A stretch of 8,325 nucleotides of DNA from an uncultured Pseudodesulfovibrio sp. (GTDB lineage Bacteria > Desulfobacterota > Desulfovibrionia > Desulfovibrionales > Desulfovibrionaceae): positions 1 through 8,325 of the forward strand of contig NZ_OY760057.1 in NCBI RefSeq assembly GCF_963662885.1, in the 5' to 3' direction. Both the position numbers and the translations under genes were made by a program. This document shows, one piece after another, positions 1-5,583 of the stretch. Under the pieces are notes generated by a model. It ran no database searches and had not been told where the DNA came from. It saw nothing but the letters and a program-made list of their open reading frames with translations. Within the stretch, counting starts at the first letter, position 1, and each line of letters begins with the position of its first letter.

Positions 1-641
1 ACGCGGTCCACGTGTTCTTCGAGGAAGGCCCGGGGATCTTTGGCGCCCGGGTAGATCTTGTTGAGCTGATTGAGCAATCCGCCCAGCCGGCTTTGCTTTT
101 CCACCAGAATCACCTGGTATCCCATACCAGCCAGCGATTCCGCGGCGGAAATCCCGGCTATGCCGCCGCCAATGACAAGGGCGCTGTGGGTTACGCCCAG
201 TTCTACGGAATCCAATGGGTTGAGCAGGGCGGCCTTGGCCACACCCATGCGAATGAGGTCTTTGGCCTTTTCAGTACCTTTTTCTTTTTCCTGCATGTGT
301 ACCCACGAACACTGGTCGCGGATGTTGACCATTTCGAAAAGGTACGGGTTCAGCCCGGCTTCTTTGCACGAATTCATGAACAGCGGCTGGTGGGTGCGAG
401 GTGTGCAGGAGGCAACCACCACCCGGTCCAGATTCTGGTCGACAATGGCGCCCTTGATTTCGTTGATCCCGCCTTCCGAGCACGTGTAGAGGTTTTCCTT
501 CACGAAAACAACATTCGGCAACGTCTTCGAGTATTCCGCCACGGAAGGAACATCCACGTAACCCGCAATGTTCGATCCGCAGCAGCACACAAATACGCCT
601 ACTCTTGGTCTTGCTTCCGAATTGGACACAACGGTTCTCAC
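1..641 (-). CDS. hdrA: HdrA-type flavoprotein, N-terminal part (3' end outside window)
   Basis: The gene runs leftward off the window; 213 codons are visible and contain no stop. Residues ~14-130 form the HdrA N-terminal domain: GVFVCCCGSNIAGYVDV, then LYTCSEGGINEIK, VVVASCTPRTHQPLF and NIRDQCSWVHM, all typical HdrA blocks that carry Fe-S ligand cysteines. At about residue 160 an FAD/NAD-binding thioredoxin-reductase-like fold begins (ALVIGGGIAGISAAESLAG). The following segment (LGGLLNQLNKIYPGAKDP) lacks the NDCAIC-type cysteine patch seen in the upstream hdrA. I chose GTG at 641-639 because a TAA in the same frame lies 9 nt upstream; GTG at 629 is an alternative, and the Shine-Dalgarno signal is weak for both. 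The gap to the upstream hdrA stop is 15 nt, so the genes are co-transcribed. The expected role is a cytoplasmic flavin electron-transfer subunit partnering the upstream HdrA. In many bacteria similar modules occur within one longer HdrA, so this may be a split arrangement. The rest of the protein is unseen. Confidence 0.88.
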   Translation of the reverse strand, partial: MRTVVSNSEARPRVGVFVCCCGSNIAGYVDVPSVAEYSKTLPNVVFVKENLYTCSEGGINEIKGAIVDQNLDRVVVASCTPRTHQPLFMNSCKEAGLNPYLFEMVNIRDQCSWVHMQEKEKGTEKAKDLIRMGVAKAALLNPLDSVELGVTHSALVIGGGIAGISAAESLAGMGYQVILVEKQSRLGGLLNQLNKIYPGAKDPRAFLEEHVDR

Positions 642-656
642 TGTCTCAGGTTAATT

Positions 657-2183
657 TCAAGCAGCAGCCTTGCGGCTCAGAACAGTTTCCGCGGCCCGTG
701 CCGCGGCACTGGACGCCTGAGCCACGGATTCCGGAATATCTATGGGAGATTGGGCGCAGCCGCAGGTGAAAATACCCGGCACACTGGAATCCACCGGACG
801 GGTCGAGTCGGTCTTGATGAATCCGTATTCGTCCAGCTCGACACCCAGAATTCCCGCAAGCTCCTTGGTCCCTTTGGACGGTTCGCAGGCCGTGGCCAGG
901 ATTACCAGGTCCACGGGCAGATTCTTTACCTTACGTTCCCGGGTGTCCTCGTACCAGACGACCGGCTGATGATCCTCGGCTTCGGTGATCTCGGCCACCC
1001 GACCACGGATATAGGTGATGCCGGAGTTTTTGCCGCCCCGTATTTTGTACTCTTCAAAGCCCTTACCCACGGCGCGGATGTCCATACCGAAAATGTAAGA
1101 CTCTGTTTCCGGATTGTGTTCGTTGGCTATGATGGCCTCTTTGATGGAGTGCATGCAGCACCAGCCCGAGCAGTATGCGTTGAACCGAAAATCTCTGGAA
1201 CCCACGCACTGGATGAAAGCCAGCTTGTTGGCATGATGTGCGTGCTCGAGTTTGTCTTTGAGCACATCACGAGCGATGACGAGGTCTCGATACTCCTCGT
1301 AAACTTCCGACCACCTGACAAAGTCGTCTTGAGTTTCCAGCTCGCCGGCTGCCAGGCGATCGCAAAAGTTCTCGGAACTCATATCGTGCTTCTTCTCGAA
1401 GGAGGCCAGGCTTTTGGAGCTTTTCACGATCTGTTTGTCGAGGGATACGCAAGCCTTTTCGGCTTGCAGGCGCGAGGGACGCGCCACATGCCCCGCCGTG
1501 GGACCGCTGGCGCTCAATAGACGCTCAAATTCAATGGAAGCCATCACATTGGGGAATTTGCCATAACCGTATTCAGGGATTCGACCGGCATCGAAAAGAT
1601 CGTAACCCGTTGCTGCAATGACAGCGCCGACGTTCAGCTCGATAATCCGGTCCTGCTGCTCGAAATCAACAGCCTTGGCCTGACATACCTTAGCGCACAC
1701 GCCACATTTCTTTCCCTGAAATTGTCGGCAATGCTCCGTATCTATCGTGAAAACGGATGGGATGCCCTGGGCAAAGTATTTGTAGATGGCTCGCCGTTGA
1801 GCCAAATCTTCATTATAGGCGTCCGGCACGGAAGTCGGGCATTTTTCCGCGCAGGTCCCGCATCCGGTGCATTTGTTCTCGTCCACGTAACGGGCCTTTT
1901 TCCGGATTTTTACGCGAAAGTCACTCGCCTCTCCCTCGATCTCTTCTACCTGACTGTAGGCCAGCAGGTGGATGTTGGGATGCCGACCGGCATCCAGCAA
2001 TTTCGGAGAGAGGATTCAAATGGCACAGTCGTTGGTGGGGAAGGTCTTATCGAGTTGGGCCATCTTTCCCCCGATGCTGGGAAGTTTCTCCACCAGGTGC
2101 ACCTTAAGATCCATATCGGCGAGGTCCAAGGCGGCCTGGATACCGGCAATTCCCCCTCCGATGATGAGTATGTCGCGACTCAC
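657..2183 (-). CDS. hdrA: HdrA, selenocysteine-containing heterodisulfide reductase subunit A
   Basis: 508 aa when the TGA at 2018-2016 is read as Sec56. The N-terminus is an FAD-binding fold (DILIIGGGIAGIQAALDLADM, EKLPSIGGKMAQLDKTFPTNDCAI), then Sec and ILSPKLLDAGRHPN. HdrA proteins normally have Cys at that point, so the stop is best read as recoding. Two [4Fe-4S] motifs follow: C105/108/111/115 and C152/160/163/167. The HdrA-specific cluster motif CVGSRD...YCSGWCC has C326, C338, C342 and C343. Residues ~237-321 are an unusual charged, helical-looking insertion. The protein ends after a CGCAQSPIDIPESV block and lacks the N-terminal domain and C-terminal ferredoxin of methanogen HdrA. I start at GTG 2183-2181 because an AGGAG lies 8 nt upstream; an in-frame TTG at 2207 has no such support. 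Known role of the family: the FAD of HdrA is the site of flavin-based electron bifurcation, taking electrons from MvhD and sending them to ferredoxin and to HdrBC. A conventional annotation would split this gene into a 63-aa and a 447-aa ORF. Confidence 0.9.
1978..1995 (-). promoter_or_regulatory. Bacterial SECIS hairpin for the hdrA Sec codon
   Basis: Read on the minus strand, GGATGCC-GGTC-GGCATCC forms a perfect 7-bp stem with a GGUC loop. It starts 20 nt after the in-frame TGA (2018-2016), which puts the apical loop 27 nt from the UGA. Bacterial SECIS elements sit inside the coding region just 3' of the UGA and present a loop guanine to SelB; the E. coli fdhF loop also contains GGUC. The position, perfect pairing and loop agree with that model. 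SelB binding itself is inferred. Confidence 0.78.
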
Positions 2184-2191
2184 GATTTCAT

Positions 2192-2196
2192 CTCCT
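2192..2196 (-). promoter_or_regulatory. Shine-Dalgarno AGGAG deciding the hdrA start
   Basis: AGGAG on the minus strand is followed by 8 nt and then GTG (2183-2181). It supports GTG as the start of hdrA over the in-frame TTG at 2207, which would add eight unconserved residues before the SRDILIIGGG fold. Confidence 0.7.
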
Positions 2197-2217
2197 GACT
2201 CTGTCAATGGTCCTTGT

Positions 2218-3340
2218 TTACGGTATTACAGCCTGTTCCGCCACGAGGTCGAGGAGTTCTTTTATCCGGATCTCCAGTTCGAACGACTCAACGGTACAAT
2301 TGAAATGAATGGCGCATTTGGGACACGACGTGATCACCGTACCGGCCCCGGTAGCACCGGCTTCCTTCAGTCGGTCGAGCTGGATCGTTCTGGAGTAACT
2401 GGAACAATTCTGCCAGGCGCTGGTTCCGCAGCACACGGCACTTTCCCGGTTCCGTTCCATCTCTTTAAAGGTAAGGCCGGGAATGCTCCGGATGATTTCC
2501 CTCGGTGCATCGTAAATACCGGCCATTCTACCCAGACGACAAGGGTCCTGATAGGTGACCACTTCGTCCAACGGTTTGAAAGATATGCCGTTTTCCTTAA
2601 TTTTCTGACTTAGCAGATCTACAATGTGGACCACTTCAAATCCCAATTCACCGAAATACCGGGAGTAGTAGTGCTTGAAAGTGTGGTATCCTTCGGGGCA
2701 ACTAAACACGACCTGTTTGGCCCCGGAAGAGCGTATCAGATCGATGTTTCGCCGTAGCCAGCCTCATGAACAGGTCCTGATTCCCGTTCCAGAGTGCGTC
2801 GTGGCCGCAGCAGCGTTCCTCGTTGCTCACGGTTGGTTCCACACCCATCAGATTCAGCAGGCGCAGGGTGTTGCGAGCCCCCTGAATGGAACCTGCCCTG
2901 ATGTCGCGGAAAATCACATCGAAGTAAGGCCTGCAACCCACAAAATAGAACGTCTCGCTATCCTCGGAAACGTTGCCGTCCACCCACGAAGTTCTGTTCT
3001 GATGGATGTCCTTCGAGTGCATGGCCATAATCGTCTGGAGCATGCCGTTGTGGGCCGGCATGCCGTGCAAGCCCGTCTTCTGCGCCTCATCGCGTATAAG
3101 GCGGATGAATTCGGGGAAGTCGATGTTCGCCGGACACCGTTCGCTGCAGCGCGCGCAGGTAAGACACGACCAAATGGTCTCGTCGTCCAGCCTTTCGAGT
3201 TCATAGAGAGACCGTTCCACGATCAAACGGGGAGAGAAGCTGTCCGTCACGCGGCTCACCGGACAACTGCCGGTACAAACGCCGCAATCTAAACAGAAAT
3301 ACGTCTTCGTCTTCTGAACGAGAGGATCGATGACATTCAT
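2218..3340 (-). CDS. HdrD-like fused HdrC-HdrB iron-sulfur subunit, frameshifted
   Basis: About 373 aa once one extra base is discounted. Residues 16-26 (CLDCGVCTGSC) and 59-69 (CLTCARCSERC) are two CxxCxxCxxxC [4Fe-4S] motifs of the HdrC type. Two CCG domains follow: GCRPYF (C136) with CCGHDALWNGN (C177-C178), then DPCRLGRM, CCGTSAWQNC and CPKC near the C-terminus. In HdrB/HdrD the Cx(n)CCGx(n)CxxC motif binds the non-cubane cluster that reduces a disulfide or similar acceptor; the first CCG domain here lacks the final CxxC. The frame breaks at plus-strand 2747-2749: removing one A from GCGAAACAT on the coding strand restores a continuous homologous reading (ANIDLIRSSGAKQVVFSCPEGYH). As given, the first frame stops at 2702 and the second frame carries the C-terminal part. 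ATG at 3340 follows the mvhD stop by 1 nt and has GAAGG 9 nt upstream, suggesting translational coupling. It is the likely terminal electron acceptor subunit for HdrA. The break may be a sequencing error or a real mutation. Confidence 0.85.
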
Positions 3341-3341
3341 A

Positions 3342-3758
3342 TCAAGCGGCCTTCAAGATAGATGGACCCAGTTTGTAGATCGCTTCGGTAAAGTCTGTGA
3401 CAATCTCGGTAAATCGGCTACTTTCGGACGCGGAAAGCCACTCTTCCCCCAGCCTCTCTCGTTCGATCCCGAGGATGTCCATGAGTTCCCAGGTCATCCG
3501 GATCACTCTCTGCGCTTTTTCATTACCATCCAGGTAATGGCAAGTGCCGATGCGTCAGCCGCTTACCAGCACGCCGTCAGCGCCGAGGTCAAAGGCTTTG
3601 AGAATAAAATTCGGGTTAATCCGTCCGGTACACATAACGTGGATCAGTCGGATATTGGGCGGGTACTGCATCCGGCTGACTCCCGCCAAATCCGCGGCAG
3701 AGTAAGCGCACCAGTTGCAGGCGAACATGAGAATTCTTGGATTAAACGGATCAGCCAT
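3342..3758 (-). CDS. mvhD: MvhD/FlpD, selenocysteine-containing [2Fe-2S] electron-transfer subunit
   Basis: 138 aa when the TGA at 3557-3555 is read as Sec68, close to the usual MvhD length of about 140. The reading is MADPFNPRILMFACNWCAYSAADLAG, MCTGRINPNFILKAFDLGADGVLVSG, Sec, then RIGTCHYLDGNEKAQRVIRMTWELMDILGI, ending SILKAA. Family members have SGCHIGDCHY, so the TGA replaces a conserved Cys thought to be a cluster ligand. All homologous sequence after the TGA is present in frame up to a second TGA (3344-3342) just before the next gene. ATG at 3758 has AGGA 8 nt upstream; the in-frame extension to 3857 has no conserved content. The family role is to pass electrons from a hydrogenase or formate dehydrogenase to HdrA. 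No such donor gene is visible here, so the donor is unknown. It is the first gene of the left operon. VhuD of some methanogens is a known selenoprotein; this one looks analogous. Confidence 0.9.
3521..3539 (-). promoter_or_regulatory. Bacterial SECIS hairpin for the mvhD Sec codon
   Basis: Read on the minus strand, CATTACC-TGGAT-GGTAATG is a perfect 7-bp stem with a five-base UGGAU loop. It starts 15 nt after the in-frame TGA (3557-3555), so the loop is 22 nt from the UGA. The placement and the loop guanines match bacterial SECIS elements. It shows the same architecture as the hdrA element but shares no stem sequence with it, so the pairing is conserved rather than the bases. Confidence 0.78.
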
Positions 3759-3859
3759 GGTCGGATTCCTGGTATCAGAAGGTTGAACTGTTCTACCAAG
3801 GTAGCCGGATAAGCTCAAACTCAGTTGGAAGCTCCGAGACTCACGTAGCTGAAACAAGT

Positions 3860-3889
3860 AGTATACATATATATACTCAAAACTGTCCC
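3860..3889 (-). promoter_or_regulatory. Candidate sigma70-type promoter of the mvhD-hdr operon with overlapping palindrome
   Basis: On the minus strand, GGGACA (3889-3884, 4 of 6 to consensus) is followed by 18 nt and TATACT (3865-3860, 5 of 6). The start of transcription would fall near 3853, giving an untranslated leader of roughly 95 nt before mvhD. The -10 region is one arm of a near-perfect palindrome, AGTATACATATATATACT (3860-3877, 16 of 18 positions symmetric), which could be a repressor site or simply AT-rich promoter DNA. Prediction by eye only. Confidence 0.35.
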
Positions 3890-3927
3890 CGATGGGAAGG
3901 TTTTTTGGGTTTGCCGCTGCCGACTAT

Positions 3928-3993
3928 GCCGGATTATTCGTGAAATCTTTCTCTAATCAGCGATTACTATCGCTGACTTCAGCCTAATCCGGC
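3928..3993. repeat. Nested inverted repeat (cruciform-like element)
   Basis: The outer arms GCCGGATTA (3928-3936) and TAATCCGGC (3985-3993) are perfect 9-bp complements. Inside them TCAGCGAT-TACT-ATCGCTGA (3957-3976) is a perfect 8-bp hairpin with a 4-base loop. The element lies just upstream of the candidate mvhD promoter and outside any gene. It could be a regulatory site, a small mobile repeat or a structured RNA. No run of T follows it, so it is not an ordinary terminator. Confidence 0.5.
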
Positions 3994-4026
3994 GAAACAC
4001 GGAATCGGATTCAAAAGTGCAGTCTA

Positions 4027-4185
4027 CTTGACAGCCCGTTGAAAAAGTCTCGATGCTACAGGCTGGTGAAAAACGATGACATGCAAGGCGCACAAATCTC
4101 GAGGAATGAGTCGTAATAGAGTACGTCGCAGTGACGTGGGACGAAGCGCAACGCAGCAGATCGCGCTTTTCAACAGCTTGTTAAG
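4027..4185. mobile_element. MITE-like inverted-repeat element
   Basis: The left end CTTGACAGCCCGTTGAAAA (from 4027) and the reverse complement of the right end, CTTAACAAGCTGTTGAAAA (ending 4185), agree at most positions, giving imperfect terminal inverted repeats around about 160 bp. The interior (GGCTGGTGAAAAACGATGACATGCAAGGCGCAC..., GCGCAACGCAGCAGATCGCG) resembles a dispersed repeat I recognise from deltaproteobacterial genomes, often translated spuriously as small ORFs. No transposase is encoded, so it would be non-autonomous. No clear target-site duplication was seen. Confidence 0.5.
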
Positions 4186-4290
4186 ATGTAGAACAAGGAA
4201 GCTCTTTGACGACGTCTTTCGCCCTCGAGGCTTGCCTGATTTGACCGGTGCCCGCGTTATCGGGGCTCGCGGTAAATGTTGTTCAGCTTC

Positions 4291-4336
4291 GCCTGCCCCG
4301 AGCCTGTCGAGGGGCCTGTCCCGAGCCTGTCGAAGG
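4291..4336. repeat. Two-unit 23-bp tandem repeat
   Basis: Units at 4291-4313 and 4314-4336 differ at two positions and share the core CCCGAGCCTGTCGA. The core resembles the CTTCGACAGGCTC-type intergenic repeat that occurs in many copies in diverse bacterial genomes. It is probably a REP-like or otherwise neutral dispersed repeat, not a regulatory element of the neighbouring genes. Confidence 0.6.
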
Positions 4337-4439
4337 ACTCTCGGACAAATCACGTTCGGTGCGGTTTCCGGGCTGGGACGGGCGGATCGAATTGAGAATC
4401 AGGAGGCCTGTAGCTCCGCTCGCAAGGGAGGCATATCTA

Positions 4440-4468
4440 TTGACAGAACGTACTACCTAGGCTATGAC
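4440..4468 (+). promoter_or_regulatory. Candidate orphan promoter
   Basis: TTGACA (4440-4445) is a perfect -35 hexamer, followed by 17 nt and TATGAC (4463-4468, 4 of 6 to the -10 consensus). No gene starts downstream. A possible short terminator lies at 4502-4526, so any product would be a transcript of about 50 nt. This may be a chance match in an AT-rich spacer. Confidence 0.25.
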
Positions 4469-4501
4469 CTGAGTTAGTTAAATGGTTTGTTAACAGATGT
4501 T

Positions 4502-4526
4502 TGCTCCGTTTTGAGAGCATTTTTTT
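4502..4526 (+). terminator. Weak intrinsic terminator candidate
   Basis: TGCTC (4502-4506) pairs with GAGCA (4515-4519), immediately followed by seven T (4520-4526). The stem is only 5 bp with an 8-base loop, so it is marginal. It ends no recognised gene. Confidence 0.25.
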
Positions 4527-4644
4527 GGATATTTTCCTCGGTCCTCGGGCTGATCGAGAAAGTATTTAGGTGAGTATGACGCCTTCAATTGCCGATTGCC
4601 GTAAAGAGGGTGGTTTTTAGGGGGTTCAGGGCATAACGATCCTT

Positions 4645-5100
4645 TCAGACGCCACATCCGGCTGCAAAACGGGCAGCCGGGAGCCGGGTCGGCAGGGAGA
4701 CAGCCCAATGCGCATCCGTAAACGCTTCATAGGCCGGACACCGGCGACCCGGGCGCGGGATCAGGCGACGCCCAGTCCGGACGAGCCGGCCCGCAGCCGT
4801 TATGAATTTCTGAAAGACCGTGCGAATGCGGTGGCGTTTGGCCGGATGGCGGACCGGAGAGATATCGCCTGGAACTCCGAACTGACCGAAAATACAACGA
4901 ATATTATACGCCATGCCCGCACACGTCCGCACCAGGGCATTGGTGTCGAACCTGCCCGACGGCACCCGCTCCATATCAAAATCAGTCTTGATTTCGCTCT
5001 GAAACTCCTCGCTCGTCCCATGCTCCTCCTACTGCCGGATCACTCGTTCCTCAGACAGGACCAGGTTGCTCCACCATGCTTTTACAGGCTTAATACGAAG
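4645..5100 (-). pseudogene. IS1380-family transposase, C-terminal remnant with internal stop
   Basis: On the minus strand one frame reads AWWSNLVLSEERVIRQ, stop (TAG, 5031-5029), EEHGTSEEFQSEIKTDFDME, RVPSGRFDTNALVRTCAGMA, YNI..., SPVRHPAKRHRIRTVFQ and LVRTGRRLIPRPGRRCPAYEAF, ending at 4645. The blocks HGTSExFxSExKTDxDxERxPSGxFxTNxLV, RHPAKRxRxxTV and GRxCPAxEAF are those of IS1380-family DDE transposases, where the Glu of the FxSE motif is catalytic. The TAG falls where the family usually has Tyr. The N-terminal two thirds, including the catalytic Asp residues, are missing or unrecognisable upstream. No terminal inverted repeats were found, so this is a dead fragment and not an active insertion sequence. 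Confidence 0.75.
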
Positions 5101-5461
5101 ATACGAATGGTATTCGCTTCCCGGATTCAGGTATGAATTCGGGAAGCCGCGGTTGTGAAGATCGGCATGATGTAGGACGTGAACCCAAATGGTTCGAAGG
5201 AATCACCCGAGGCCGGAAAGAACTCTGTGGCGGACCTGTTTCAGGCCACAACCGGGTTCTCCGCTCCGAGTCCGCACCGCCATCAGAACGGTCGTGACGG
5301 GCGCCACGGGAAAAAGCTTCCCAGTTTGCGCTGTGGAAAGCTGAACGAATCGTCTTTTCCTTTTTCTTTCCCGTGCGGACATCTTCATGGGTGCTTATAA
5401 AGATCTGCAATTTCCCTCGGAACCGCTTGGTTGTTCGTGAATTCCCAGAGACAACCGCTGC
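5101..5461. other. Spacer between transposase remnant and right operon; nothing recognised
   Basis: Overlapping open frames exist on both strands (for example minus 5410-5090 and 5388-5203), but none has a recognisable motif, and the mixed, Arg/Ser/Pro-rich translations look like out-of-frame GC-rich DNA. Part of it may be further decayed insertion-sequence DNA upstream of the transposase fragment. From about 5460 onward the sequence becomes AT-rich, as expected for the promoter region of the right operon. Confidence 0.4.
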
Positions 5462-5484
5462 TACACAATCGTTTACATTGTGTA
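5462..5484. promoter_or_regulatory. Perfect inverted repeat, candidate operator of the right operon
   Basis: TACACAAT (5462-5469) and ATTGTGTA (5477-5484) are exact reverse complements separated by 7 nt. The site lies 100 bp before the start codon at 5584 in AT-rich intergenic DNA, a typical place for a dimeric regulator. A weak promoter match (TTGTTT at 5501-5506, 17 nt, AATGAT at 5524-5529) lies downstream. The half-site orientation does not match the Crp/Fnr or HcpR TTGTGA-N6-TCACAA form, so the regulator is unknown. Confidence 0.4.
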
Positions 5485-5583
5485 TCCTATTAGAAATCCC
5501 TTGTTTCTCAATAAACTATTCTAAATGATTTAAAGATGGATGGGTGAAGCTTCGTTTTTCGGAAGATACGAAGGGAACATTTC

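Larger units (their letters stand above)
4186..4644. other. Non-coding spacer without a recognisable gene
   Basis: No ORF here has a plausible start, ribosome binding site or recognisable protein family. The stretch contains the 23-bp tandem repeat at 4291-4336 and the weak promoter/terminator pair at 4440-4526, described separately. Base composition changes from GC-rich (to ~4410) to AT-rich (~4470-4570), consistent with a mosaic of inserted fragments. Confidence 0.5.

Noticed and set aside
12..1520. Long plus-strand open frame of 502 codons across the hdrA genes
   Set aside because: It is antisense to two clear HdrA coding regions; its translation has no recognisable domain and GC-rich codon bias on the other strand explains the openness.
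2016..2018. hdrA as a pseudogene broken by a nonsense mutation
   Set aside because: The stop is specifically TGA at a conserved Cys position, is followed by a SECIS-like hairpin, and the rest of the gene is intact; the neighbouring mvhD shows the same pattern.
1972..2613. Plus-strand open frame of 213 codons
   Set aside because: It lies antisense to the hdrA start and the HdrD-like gene, which carry clear cysteine motifs; no motif or good ribosome site is seen.
2675..3292. Plus-strand open frame of 205 codons
   Set aside because: Antisense shadow of the HdrC/HdrB-like coding region.
3342..3344. The final TGA of mvhD as a second Sec codon
   Set aside because: The protein already has full family length, the next gene starts 1 nt later, and no SECIS-like hairpin was noticed close behind it.
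3759..3857. N-terminal extension of mvhD by 33 codons
   Set aside because: The extra residues are not typical of MvhD, and ATG at 3758 has a good Shine-Dalgarno sequence and begins the conserved part.
4024..4353. Minus-strand ORF of 109 codons across the inverted-repeat element
   Set aside because: Its translation comes from the MITE-like repeat and tandem repeat; such spurious ORFs are common over this repeat type.
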